From Streptomyces cinnamoneus (GTDB lineage Bacteria; Actinomycetota; Actinomycetes; Streptomycetales; Streptomycetaceae): a DNA stretch of 64,000 nt. The notes beneath the pieces are model-generated. The model worked only from the letters and a program-made list of their open reading frames with translations. It made no database searches and was not told the origin of the DNA. The position numbers were made by a program, and so were the translations under genes. The DNA lies in the NCBI RefSeq assembly GCF_014650495.1, contig NZ_BMVB01000014.1, positions 1-64,000 on the forward strand, given 5' to 3'. Positions 26,831 through 35,118 of the stretch are shown here, in pieces; position 1 is the stretch's first letter; each line of letters opens with the position of its first letter.

Positions 26831-27869
26831 GGAGACCTCTGTGCCGGTGGAGCCCGACCCGGGTGACGCGCGACCGGAGCTGGTCGTGCTGGTGGGTCTC
26901 CAGGCGTCGGGAAAGTCGACGTTCTACGCCCGCCACTTCGCCGGAACCCATGCGCTGGTCAGCAAGGACCTCTTCCGCCGGGCCCGGCACAGACAGCGCC
27001 GCCAGATGCGTCTGGTCGAAGAGGCCCTGGCGGAAGGGGTGCCGACGGTGGTCGACAACACCAACCCCTCACCGCACGAATGGGCGCCCCTCATCACGGC
27101 CGGCCGCGCGCACGGCGCCCGCGTGGTGGCGTACTGGTTCCCGCCCGACGTGAAGAACGCGTTGGCTCGCAATGCCGCCAGGCAGGGACCGGAAAGAGTG
27201 CCGGACGTCGGCGTGTACGCGACGTTGAAGCGGCTTCGCAGACCTCGGCCGGCGGACGGCTTCGATGCCGTGTACGAGGTCCGGTTCGACGGTCGCGGAG
27301 GGTTCCTGGTGGCTCCCGCGGAGGATCCCGGGCCGGCCTGTGACGCGACGTGGGGACTGGACATGCCGGAGTGGCCGACTGCCGACGAGGAGCCCCGGCC
27401 CCTGGCCGTTTTCGACCTCGACGGGACGCTGGCCGATGTCCGGCACCGGCTGCACCATCTGCGGAGCCGGCCGCGCGACTGGGACGGCTTCTTCGCCGCT
27501 GCCCGGCGCGATCCCCTGCTGGCCGAAGGGGTGGCGCTGGTCATGGCCGGTGCGCAGCGGTGCGAGGTGGCCTACCTGACCGGTCGCCCGGAGCACTGCC
27601 GCCAGGACACCCTCGACTGGCTGGCCCGTCACGCCCTGCCCGAAGGCCGGCTCCTGATGCGCGACCCGGGTGACCGCCGGCCGGCCCGCGTCGTCAAGCC
27701 GGAGTTGCTGCGTCGCCTGGCTGACGATCGCGTCGTCGCGGTGGTGGTCGACGACGACCACCAGGTGTGCGACGCCTACGAGGCCGAGGGATTCCGGGTG
27801 CTGCGTGCCACGTGGATGGCACGACAGCCGCTGCTGGAACGTGTCCAGGAGGACGAGGGCCGTACGTGA
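26808..27869 (+). CDS. polynucleotide kinase-phosphatase-like protein (P-loop kinase + HAD)
   Basis: 353 residues. The N-terminal P-loop kinase has Walker A GLQASGKSTFYARHF, DNTNPSP and a lid-type segment. The C-terminal HAD phosphatase has LAVFDLDGTLADVRHRL (DxDGT), YLTGRPEHCR (Thr motif) and a late VVVDDDHQVCDAY. This is the T4 Pnkp order: 5'-kinase, then 3'-phosphatase, as used in RNA or DNA end repair. No ligase is encoded nearby. Starts are duplicated: GTG at 26808, at 26823 and later. Confidence 0.75.
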   Translation: MREESVREETSVPVEPDPGDARPELVVLVGLQASGKSTFYARHFAGTHALVSKDLFRRARHRQRRQMRLVEEALAEGVPTVVDNTNPSPHEWAPLITAGRAHGARVVAYWFPPDVKNALARNAARQGPERVPDVGVYATLKRLRRPRPADGFDAVYEVRFDGRGGFLVAPAEDPGPACDATWGLDMPEWPTADEEPRPLAVFDLDGTLADVRHRLHHLRSRPRDWDGFFAAARRDPLLAEGVALVMAGAQRCEVAYLTGRPEHCRQDTLDWLARHALPEGRLLMRDPGDRRPARVVKPELLRRLADDRVVAVVVDDDHQVCDAYEAEGFRVLRATWMARQPLLERVQEDEGRT

Positions 27870-28136
27870 GCCGTCGGCCATGTCGCGGCGACCCCGGGTG
27901 CGACTGTCGTCACCGTGAATCCCACGTGGCCTGCACCGCCGAACACCGCCTCCGCTCGCCTTCGCTGGCCTTCGCTCGCCGCCGCTCACCATTCGGCGAC
28001 CGGCTCACGCACCAACGAATCCACATCATTCGTTCATACGTTTGAATTCGTGCGCATCGGCGTGCACGCGCGTCGGTGACGCCCGACCCTGGAACGGGAC
28101 CCGCTGAGCGGACCGAACTGGAAGGCGGACGTCGCC

Positions 28137-28819
28137 ATGAAGACACCCCCGATCGTTTCGCCGCAAGAGTGGGAGGCTGCGCGCGAGCGGCTGCTGGTCG
28201 AGGAGAAGGAGCTGACCCGCGCCCGTGACGCACTGGCCGCCAAGCGGCGACGGATGCCGTGGACGGCGGTGGAGAAGGAGTACGAGTTCGACGGGCCCGA
28301 GGGCAGGGCGAGTCTGCTCGACCTGTTCGGGGGGCGCCGTCAGCTGATCGTCTACCGCGCCTTCTTCGAGCCCGGCGTGTTCGGCTGGCCCGAGCACGCC
28401 TGCCGCGGCTGCTCCATGGTGGCCGACCACGTCGGCCACCTCGCCCATCTCAACGCCCGCGACACCACCCTCGCCTTCGCCTCGCGCGCACCGCAGCCGT
28501 ACGTCGAGCGCGTGAAGGCGCGGATGGGCTGGACGATGCCCTGGTACCCGTCAGCGACGGGTTCGACGCCGACTTCGGTGTGGACGAGTGGCACGGCACA
28601 AACGCCTTCATCCGCGAGGGCGACCAGGTGTTCCGCACCTACTTCATCAACGCCCGCGGCGACGAGGCGTTGGGAAGCACCTGGAGCTACCTCGACATGA
28701 CGGCACTCGGGCGGCAGGAGACGTGGGAGGACTCCCCCGAGGGCTACCCCCGGACCCCGCCGTACGAGTGGTGGAACTGGCACGACGAATACGGTGCCCC
28801 CGAACCGGCCGACGCGTAG
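28137..28819 (+). pseudogene. DUF899 (thioredoxin-like) protein, frameshifted
   Basis: Frame 1 (MKTPPIVSPQEWEAARERLL ... FFEPGVFGWPEHACRGCSMV then ADHVGHLAHLNARDTTLAF ... WTMPWYPS) gives way near 28550 to another frame (VSDGFDADFGVDEWHGTNAF ... VFRTYFINARGDEALGSTWS). Together they make a complete DUF899 protein of about 227 residues. A one-base loss in the WYPS region separates them. DUF899 proteins have a thioredoxin-like fold and unknown function. Confidence 0.75.
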
Positions 28820-28844
28820 GTGCCCCGACCCACCCAGGCGGGAG

Positions 28845-29699
28845 CTACCCGGCGTGCAGTGCCAGCGCGGCTGCGGCGGCGCGGGCGAAGGCGTCCGGAT
28901 TGTCCAGCATGATGTTGTGCCCGCAGTCCGGGATCGGCACCACGGCCACCCCCGCCTCGGCGAGCGCCTCAGCGCCGGGGAGCGGACCGTCGGCCTCCGG
29001 CAGCAGGTAGGTGCGGGGGATCTTCAGGTCCAGCAGAAGCTCGCGCATGACGGGAACGGTGCCGCGGGTGAGGTGGACCGCGCTGCGGTACAGGGCCTCG
29101 CGGCCGGCCAGGCGCATGGTGGACCACCAGTGCGAGCCGACCCGGTCGCGGACCTCTTGCCAGCCACCTGCCAGGAACTCCTGCTCGGAGTAGGCGGCGA
29201 TACCGCTGCTGCCGCCGGAGCCGGGCCTGCGCGGGATCGGGTCGAGGTTGGCGTCGACCAGGACCAGGCGGGAGACCAGGCACGGGTGCCGGGCCGCGAG
29301 GACGATGGCCACCGAGCCGCCCATGCTGTGGGCGATCAGCTCCGCACCGGTGACACCCGCACTGATCAGTGCCTCGGCGAGGGCATCGGCGTGCGCCTCC
29401 AGGCTGTAGTCGAAGCCCACCGGACGGTCGCTGATGCCGTGACCGAGCAAGTCGACCAGCAGCGAACGGTGGCCCGCCAGCAGCGGGTGGACCGCAATCT
29501 CCCCGAAGTACGCGGGCGACGTGGCGCCCAGGCCGTGCAGGTAGACGCGGGAGGGTTCCCGCCCCGGCAACTCCACCCAGCGGATCCGGTCACCCTCGCT
29601 CGTCACAACGGCGTCACGCACAGCCTGGCCCCCCGCAATCAAGATCAATAGAGGCGTCAGAGTAGCCGCCGACGTGCGTGGCCCGTCTCGGTCTGTCAC
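28845..29699 (-). CDS. alpha/beta hydrolase
   Basis: 284 residues as drawn, though the first 25-30 may not be translated. Oxyanion-hole region VYLHGLGATSPAYF, nucleophile elbow LIAHSMGGSVAIV, acid in LLPEADGPLPG and His in IPDCGHNIML. A cytoplasmic esterase or epoxide-hydrolase-type enzyme; the substrate is not evident. Confidence 0.8.
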   Translation of the reverse strand: MTDRDGPRTSAATLTPLLILIAGGQAVRDAVVTSEGDRIRWVELPGREPSRVYLHGLGATSPAYFGEIAVHPLLAGHRSLLVDLLGHGISDRPVGFDYSLEAHADALAEALISAGVTGAELIAHSMGGSVAIVLAARHPCLVSRLVLVDANLDPIPRRPGSGGSSGIAAYSEQEFLAGGWQEVRDRVGSHWWSTMRLAGREALYRSAVHLTRGTVPVMRELLLDLKIPRTYLLPEADGPLPGAEALAEAGVAVVPIPDCGHNIMLDNPDAFARAAAAALALHAG

Positions 29700-29710
29700 G
29701 ACGCGCGATA

Positions 29711-30112
29711 TCAGGCGGGCATCGCGTCGGGCTCCAGCAGCGCCCTGATGCCCTGCGCTATCTCCTCCACGTCACGCATCTCCCCTGTCGTCACGGCCAG
29801 GACCAGGCGTTCCGCAGCGTCGATATCCGGGCGCAGCTGGACCCCGTGCATCGCGAGGAAGGTGACGCACGAGAGCCAGGCCGTGCGCTTGTTGCCGTCG
29901 ATCAGCGGGTGGTTGATCGACAGGGCCTGGAGCAGTGCGGCTCCCTTGCCGATCAGGTCCGGGTACACCTCGTGCCCGTACATTTCGGCGGACGGCCGGT
30001 GCACAGCGGACTCCAGTTGTCCGGTGTCGCGGAGTGTGACAGGCGTGTCGTCGGCGCAGGCGTACCTGGCGACAGTCAGGGCGTCCTCGGGGGTCAGGTA
30101 GGCGGGAATCAC
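29711..30112 (-). CDS. doc: Doc/Fic-family toxin
   Basis: 133 residues from a GTG overlapping the antitoxin stop (GTGA). Core motif INHPLIDGNKRTAW is the Doc form of the Fic motif (HxxxDGNKR), preceded by KGAALLQALS. Doc toxins phosphorylate or AMPylate translation factors. Length and coupling match a Phd-Doc-type system. Confidence 0.85.
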   Translation of the reverse strand: MIPAYLTPEDALTVARYACADDTPVTLRDTGQLESAVHRPSAEMYGHEVYPDLIGKGAALLQALSINHPLIDGNKRTAWLSCVTFLAMHGVQLRPDIDAAERLVLAVTTGEMRDVEEIAQGIRALLEPDAMPA

Positions 30113-30312
30113 TTGAGCCGGTCCATGAGCTCGCGCCACTTCGCCGCCTGCTCCTGGGCCGTCTGCCGGACCATGGTCCGGTGGGCCGTGCCGAGGTATT
30201 CGTCGACAGCGAGCAGCACGACGTCGTGCACGCCGCTCCCGTCCCGGTCCGCGCAACGCCGGAGCGCAACCATCTGATCGTCACGGAAGCTCACGTTCAT
30301 GCCCATGCTCAT
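30109..30312 (-). CDS. ribbon-helix-helix antitoxin of the Doc pair
   Basis: 67 residues. The N-terminal strand and helix (MNVSFRDDQMVALRRCADRD then GSGVHDVVLLAVDEYL) form an RHH DNA-binding domain; the tail AAKWRELMDRLK would hold the toxin. Three ATGs lie within the first five codons. It lies upstream of the toxin and overlaps it by GTGA, as expected for autoregulated toxin-antitoxin operons. Confidence 0.8.
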   Translation of the reverse strand: MSMGMNVSFRDDQMVALRRCADRDGSGVHDVVLLAVDEYLGTAHRTMVRQTAQEQAAKWRELMDRLK

Positions 30313-30552
30313 GCCAGAACTTTACGGAGCGGAGCACTGCTCCGGTACTGCTTATTCCGTGGTGGCTACGCCTTGAGCAGGGACCTCAGTCAGGCACGTC
30401 CACAGCACCGGTCGAACGGTCACCGCATGGTAACCTCGAATGTTTGCACGGCCGTGATGGCTGGCGGTCCTGCCCGGTCGGTTCCCCTTGTTCGTCGGCT
30501 GCTCATTCCTGCCGGGCCTTCCTCGGTACGTTCCCCCTGCGGAAGGCTCTTC

Positions 30553-31968
30553 ATGAACCACCCGGACCGTCCCGGCACCTCGCACGGCGACCCCGCCCGG
30601 CCCGTGACCCTCACCCCGACGGTCGGCCCGGTCGCCTCCTTCGCCGACCTGGAACTGCCGGCCGCGGTGCTGCGCACGCTCACCGAGCGTGGCCTGCGCG
30701 AACCCTTCCCGATCCAGGCAGCCACGCTGCCCCACGCCCTCGCGGGACGCGACGTCCTGGGGCGCGGGCGTACCGGATCGGGCAAGACGCTCGCCTTCGG
30801 CCTGCCGCTGCTCGCACGGACCGCCGGGCGGCGCGCGGAGCCGAAGCAGCCCCTCGCTCTGGTCCTGGTGCCGACCCGGGAGCTGGCGCAACAGGTCACC
30901 GAGGCGCTCGCGCCGTATGCCGATGCGCTCCGGCTGCGGATGGCCACGGTCGTCGGCGGCGTGTCGATCGGGCGGCAGGCCACTGCGCTGCGTGACGGGG
31001 CCGAGGTCGTCGTCGCGACCCCCGGCCGCCTGCACGACCTCATCGAGCGCGGGGCCTGCCGCCTGGGACGGGTACGGATCACCGTTCTCGACGAGGCCGA
31101 CCAGATGTGTGACATGGGCTTCCTGCCGCAGGTCACCGAGGTACTCGACCAGGTGCACCGCGACGGCCAGCGGATGCTGTTCTCGGCCACCTTGGACCGC
31201 GACGTCGACCACCTGGTCAGCTGCCACCTCCACGACCCCGTCGTCCACTCGGTCGACCCGTCCGCGGGTGCGGTCACGACGATGGATCACCACGTGCTGG
31301 TCGTCCACGGCCCCGACCGGTACGCCGTCACCACGGAGATCGCCGCCCGCGACGGCCGCGTACTGCTGTTCCTGGACACCAAGCACGCAGTCGACCAGCT
31401 CACCCGGCATCTGCGGGCCAGCGGAGTGCACGCCGCGGCCCTGCACAGCGGAAAATCCCAGCCGCAGCGCACACGGACCCTCGCGCAGTTCAAGAACGGC
31501 CAGATCACCGCCTTGGTGGCGACCAACGTCGCGGCCCGCGGTCTGCACGTCGACGACCTCGATCTCGTGGTCAACGTCGACCCGGCCACCGACCCCAAGG
31601 ACTATCTGCACCGCGCGGGCCGCACTGCCCGGGCCGGTGAGTCCGGCAGCGTCGTCACGCTGGTGCTGCCTGGCCAGCGCCGCGAGACGGGCCGGCTGAT
31701 GGCCGAGGCCGGTATCGAGCCGACGATCACCAAGGTGCGCTCGGGCGAGGCGGAGCTGAGCCGTATCACCGGGGCCAAGGCCCCCTCCGGCACCCCGCTC
31801 GACGGCGGGCCTGCCGCGCCTCGGGCCAAGAACACCAACACCCCCTTCCGCGGCCTGGGCACCAGCAAGGACACCTCCCGCCGCACCGGCGGCAAGTCCC
31901 GCAAGGCCAGTGAGGCCCGTCTCCTCGCCGAAGCCCGCAAGGCAGCCCGGGTCCGCCGCGGCGGCTGA
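30553..31968 (+). CDS. DEAD-box RNA helicase
   Basis: 471 residues from the ATG at 30553; the open frame upstream to 30181 overlaps the antitoxin and is not used. Motifs: Q (REPFPIQAATLP), I (GRTGSGKT), Ia (PTRELAQQ), TPGRLHD, II (LDEADQM), III (SATLD), IV-VI (LLFLDTKHAVDQL, LVATNVAARGLHV, YLHRAGRTARAG). The basic C-terminal tail (SRRTGGKSRKASEARLLAEA) probably binds RNA. Such helicases act in cold-stress RNA remodelling or ribosome assembly. A 5' leader of more than 100 nt may be regulatory. Confidence 0.92.
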   Translation: MNHPDRPGTSHGDPARPVTLTPTVGPVASFADLELPAAVLRTLTERGLREPFPIQAATLPHALAGRDVLGRGRTGSGKTLAFGLPLLARTAGRRAEPKQPLALVLVPTRELAQQVTEALAPYADALRLRMATVVGGVSIGRQATALRDGAEVVVATPGRLHDLIERGACRLGRVRITVLDEADQMCDMGFLPQVTEVLDQVHRDGQRMLFSATLDRDVDHLVSCHLHDPVVHSVDPSAGAVTTMDHHVLVVHGPDRYAVTTEIAARDGRVLLFLDTKHAVDQLTRHLRASGVHAAALHSGKSQPQRTRTLAQFKNGQITALVATNVAARGLHVDDLDLVVNVDPATDPKDYLHRAGRTARAGESGSVVTLVLPGQRRETGRLMAEAGIEPTITKVRSGEAELSRITGAKAPSGTPLDGGPAAPRAKNTNTPFRGLGTSKDTSRRTGGKSRKASEARLLAEARKAARVRRGG

Positions 31969-32135
31969 GGACCGCTGACCTGACGCGGTTCCGCTGGGCG
32001 ATGCCGAGTGCATTGTGCAGGTCGGCGAAGTCCGCGGGGTTCTCGTGGGTGTTGGAGGCGCTCAGGTCGATGCCGCCGGATGCCAGGCGGCCCCGGCACT
32101 CCTTCGCCGCGCGCCAAGAGCCGCCCCGTCACTGG

Positions 32136-32561
32136 TCAGAACGCTCCCAGATCCGCGGATACCCAGTGTTCTGGCTGCATATAGATGACGACGTGCTCGC
32201 CGAGCCGGGTCCGGTCGTATTCGACGAAGTCGGCGACCTTGTCCTCGGGCAGGTACCGCGCGGCCATCTCCCAGGATCGCTCCCGGCTGTCCGGCGCTGT
32301 CCTGGTCACCGGGCCCTCCACCGACACGTAGCGCACCGTCGGCTCGGTCCGTTGCACCATCAGGCTGAAGCGTCCTGCAGACCGGACCGCTCGTGCCTTC
32401 CGGGAGTCAGGCCCGGTACGCACCCACAGTTCGCCGCCCGGCGTGTAGTGGTACCAGATGGGAACCGTCAGCGGTGCGCGGTCCGGCCGTTCGGCCACTG
32501 ACAGGGCACCGATATGAGGCTCCGCCAGAAACTGCTCTCGTTCCCGCATCGACAGCGTCAT
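32136..32561 (-). CDS. PPOX-fold (pyridoxamine 5'-phosphate oxidase-like) protein
   Basis: 141 residues from the ATG at 32561. Split-barrel flavin/F420-binding fold: FLAEPHIGALSVAERPDRAP, LTVPIWYHYTPGGELWVRTG, RKARAVRSAGRFSLMVQRTE and VSVEGPV. Proteins of this group bind FMN, F420 or heme and reduce or sense small molecules; the cofactor cannot be told here. Not part of the operon to the right, which starts 400 bp away on the other strand. Confidence 0.8.
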   Translation of the reverse strand: MTLSMREREQFLAEPHIGALSVAERPDRAPLTVPIWYHYTPGGELWVRTGPDSRKARAVRSAGRFSLMVQRTEPTVRYVSVEGPVTRTAPDSRERSWEMAARYLPEDKVADFVEYDRTRLGEHVVIYMQPEHWVSADLGAF

Positions 32562-32962
32562 GCGCCGACCATAGCGGCGACCGGCAGGTCCCAGAAGCGC
32601 GGATCGCCCGGCAAGTCCCGACCGCACAACCACCAGCGGCCGCCCTCATCTTCCCCCACCTTCTCGGTGATCCCGGAGTACAGCACGCACGGGAATGCCA
32701 GTACCCATATGCCTCACCATGTGAGGAGTTGTCAGGCAAGTCCGAGGCAGTGGAAGTTCCAGAGCCGCAGCAGACACAGGACTTGTCCGCGCCACGCTCG
32801 GAGAAGCTGCCGGGCCACTGCCAGGAGCCCTGAGCAAAGCCCTCTGACCTGCACAGAGCAGGCCGGAGGCACTTCGCTCTCCGCGCGATACACACGTCGG
32901 CAAGGCGAGTCCCTTGCCGAGAAAGATAAGTCAAACTATGAATCACACCACACATCGAGATC
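32562..32962. other. ~400 bp intergenic region before the peptide operon
   Basis: No supported gene. It contains the divergent promoter area of the PPOX-fold gene and, at its right end, an AT-rich stretch leading into the strong promoter at 32963. Confidence 0.4.
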
Positions 32963-33021
32963 TTGACCGCTGTGTCATGTACACCTAGGTTTTTTCTCGC
33001 AACCTCAACTGCGAGAGGGGG
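32963..33021 (+). promoter_or_regulatory. strong sigma-70-type promoter and leader of the peptide operon
   Basis: TTGACC (32963-32968), exactly 17 bp, then TAGGTT (32986-32991) match the HrdB consensus very well. The predicted start near 32998 gives a leader holding a CTCGCA/TGCGAG stem (32996-33015). A purine-rich ribosome site (GAGAGGGGG) leads to the ATG at 33030. This is the clearest vegetative promoter in the window. Confidence 0.75.
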
Positions 33022-33029
33022 TGAATGGC

Positions 33030-33098
33030 ATGTCGGACGAGACTTTCCTCGGTTCGCGCGATGGTGGCGACGAGACGACCGCAAAGTGGGAGGCCTAA
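33030..33098 (+). CDS. 22-residue peptide, candidate RiPP precursor or leader peptide
   Basis: The ORF runs MSDETFLGSRDGGD then ETTAKWEA and TAA; an in-frame GTG at 33021 would add three residues (MNG). Support: the strong promoter at 32963, a well-placed ribosome site, a GC-rich coding pattern, and a stop followed 7 nt later by a 16-bp hairpin that would limit read-through into the enzyme genes. That arrangement is common for abundantly made precursor peptides. The peptide is acidic, Gly/Asp/Glu/Thr-rich, with one Phe and one Trp near the ends and no Cys. It is shorter than most RiPP precursors, and no known leader motif is seen. Alternatives are an attenuator leader ORF or a chance ORF. Confidence 0.5.
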   Translation: MSDETFLGSRDGGDETTAKWEA

Positions 33099-33105
33099 GC
33101 CTCTA

Positions 33106-33150
33106 AGCTGGGTGCCGCTGCTCACTTGTCGCGGGCAGCGGCACCCAGCT
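33106..33150 (+). terminator. 16-bp perfect hairpin between peptide ORF and enzyme genes
   Basis: AGCTGGGTGCCGCTGC and its exact inverted copy around a 13-nt loop, followed after 5 nt by a TTTATTT tract. It probably acts as a partial terminator or an mRNA-stabilising element, setting a high peptide-to-enzyme ratio. Confidence 0.75.
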
Positions 33151-33248
33151 CGCGCTTTATTTCTCTCCACTGGCCCAGGAAACGATCGCCAGATTTCAGC
33201 ACCTGCACCAATGCACATTTTTCTCCAAGACCACGAAGGAGATCCGCG

Positions 33249-34559
33249 TTGGCATCTCACCACTATGAGGCGAAGGTCAAGGAAGGGATCTCCTTTGCGG
33301 AGAAGCTCGCCGAAGAGGGGAAGGTCGCAGACCTCTGCGACATGTCGCGAGAGCACCGCGAGTGGCCGGTAAGGGCCTTCTGCATCGCGCTGCTCGGTGA
33401 GCATTTCTCTGACGACAAGGACGCGAAGGAGGCCATCGCCTACGGCACTCACGACCCTGTCGACCAGGTGGCCTTCACGGCCATTCGCACGGCAGGCGAA
33501 AAGCGCGTCGATACGGCAGTGCGGGACCTTATCTGCATCTCAGGATGGCCCAGCAAACTTACCCGTGACCACACCAGCAAGCCGGTTGGTTTCGGTGCCG
33601 CCTATACCAAGCGTGCTCTTATTTCGATCTTCGGAAGCGACGATCCGGACACTCTGCGCCGGCTTGAGGACGAGCATTTCGCCGGGTTGCGCGAGAAGGT
33701 GACAACCGGAAAACGCCAGCGGAACAACGACGATGTCGTACTCGTTCCGGGCGGACCGTTCATCGCCGGCGCGTCGCAGCAGCAGATCCAGGAAGTCTAC
33801 AAGCAGTTCGGTTCGTTCAAGATGAACGACCAGGACAACCACTTGCGGGCCGTCGAGTTGCCGTCCTACTACATCGACAGGACAGCGGTGACGAATCGAC
33901 GGTACGCGGATTTCCTCGCCGACGCCCGGGGCACGGAGGAGTTCGACCACCCGGATCAGCCGATCGGCCACGACCACACCCCGGCGCACTGGCACGACCC
34001 GCGCTTCAACCCTGCCGACCAGCCGGTGGTGGGCATCGACTGGTACGACGCGTGGGCGTTCGCCAAGTGGGCCGGCGGGCGGCTCCCCACGGAGGACGAA
34101 TGGGAGAAGGCGGCCCGCGGCACGGACGCGCGCATCTTCCCCTGGGGAAACGAATGGAATCCCGAGTGCGCCAATGAGGTCTCGCGGGCCTTCGGCGTCT
34201 CGCCCAAGAACCGTGCCGAACTCGAAGAGCTGCTCCTCTCGGCGCACGCCGAATATCCGAAAACCCCGGTGCTGCCCGCGGACGCGCTGCCGGGCGGTGC
34301 GAGCCCGTACGGTGCCCTCAACCTGGCCGGCAACGTGTGGGAAATGACCTCGACGAACTTCTACACCAAGGAAGAAATGGATCCCTTCCTCAAGGGGAGG
34401 AAGCCGGTCGAGTTCATGAACAGGAAGGAGGCGTTCTTTGTCCTCCGCGGCGGAACATGGACGTCGCCTCCGGTGTGCCTGACCACGTACTACCGCGGAA
34501 AGGATCTGATCACCGACCGGCACAACGAGATCAGCTTCCGCTGCGTATATCCTGCATAA
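33249..34559 (+). CDS. SUMF1/FGE-type protein with helical N-terminal domain
   Basis: 436 residues from a TTG at 33249, chosen because GAAGGAG lies 7 nt upstream; the open frame back to 33126 runs through the hairpin. Residues 1-150 are helical and HEAT-like (EWPVRAFCIALLGEHFSDDK ... HDPVDQVAFTAIRTAGEKRV). Residues 165-436 are a SUMF1 (formylglycine-generating-enzyme, EgtB) fold: VLVPGGPFIAG, PSYYIDRTAVTNRRYADFLA, GRLPTEDEWEKAARG, PWGNEW, LAGNVWEMTS, VLRGGTW. Of the two copper-ligand Cys of true FGE only the second has a counterpart (SPPVCLTTYYRG), and no DinB domain is present. It is therefore neither a standard FGE nor EgtB. A role in oxidising the peptide or a small-molecule intermediate is inferred. 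Confidence 0.75.
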   Translation: MASHHYEAKVKEGISFAEKLAEEGKVADLCDMSREHREWPVRAFCIALLGEHFSDDKDAKEAIAYGTHDPVDQVAFTAIRTAGEKRVDTAVRDLICISGWPSKLTRDHTSKPVGFGAAYTKRALISIFGSDDPDTLRRLEDEHFAGLREKVTTGKRQRNNDDVVLVPGGPFIAGASQQQIQEVYKQFGSFKMNDQDNHLRAVELPSYYIDRTAVTNRRYADFLADARGTEEFDHPDQPIGHDHTPAHWHDPRFNPADQPVVGIDWYDAWAFAKWAGGRLPTEDEWEKAARGTDARIFPWGNEWNPECANEVSRAFGVSPKNRAELEELLLSAHAEYPKTPVLPADALPGGASPYGALNLAGNVWEMTSTNFYTKEEMDPFLKGRKPVEFMNRKEAFFVLRGGTWTSPPVCLTTYYRGKDLITDRHNEISFRCVYPA

Positions 34560-34586
34560 CGGCAGAACGATCAGAGGTACCTTGCT

Positions 34587-35072
34587 GTGCCCACTCTAAA
34601 GATCAAACGGCAGGCCGACGTCCTCGAACCCATGACGGACGCACCGTTCGATGTCGAGGAATTCCTTCGCCAACCCCTGGTTGCGCGGGTCGCCACCGGA
34701 AAACGGATCGTCCGGCCAGTCTGGTTCCTCTGGGAGGACGAGGCTTTCTGGATTTTCAGTGGGCAGTGGTCCCGGTTGGCGGACCGGCTTCGCTCCGATT
34801 CGGCCTTCGAGCTCGTCGTCGACACCTGCGACATCGACACCGGACGGGTGCTTCAAGTCATCGCACGTGGCCACGGCTCAGTCGTGGAGTTCGATGTCGA
34901 ACGTGCCCGTCGCAAGCTCGTCAGATACCTCGGTCCGGACGAGAGCCGGTGGGACGATCGTTTCAAGCCTCCGCAAGGGGGAGCCGCGAAGGGCGTGTGG
35001 TGGGCGAAATTGATCCCCCATACGCTCTGGATATCAGATCAGTCTTTCAAGCCTTCCATCGGCGGTTCCTGA
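34587..35072 (+). CDS. PPOX-fold flavin/F420-type protein
   Basis: 161 residues from a GTG (AGAGG 9 nt upstream), 27 nt after the SUMF1 gene. Split-barrel pattern: FLRQPLVARVATGKRIVRPV, WFLWEDEAFWIFSGQWSRLA and FELVVDTCDIDTGRVLQVIA. Only about 15-20 per cent similar by eye to the PPOX-fold protein at 32136. In biosynthetic operons such proteins often serve as flavin- or F420-dependent oxidoreductases. Confidence 0.75.
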   Translation: MPTLKIKRQADVLEPMTDAPFDVEEFLRQPLVARVATGKRIVRPVWFLWEDEAFWIFSGQWSRLADRLRSDSAFELVVDTCDIDTGRVLQVIARGHGSVVEFDVERARRKLVRYLGPDESRWDDRFKPPQGGAAKGVWWAKLIPHTLWISDQSFKPSIGGS

Positions 35073-35118
35073 AACCTCCCGCCAAGCAAACCTCCCAGGC
35101 GCACAGGGTGAAGTCCAC

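Noticed and set aside
31979..32135. Possible gene fragment between the DEAD-box helicase and the PPOX-fold gene (minus strand, SGGIDLSASNTHENPADFAD)
   Set aside because: A short open stretch without start, stop context or recognisable family.
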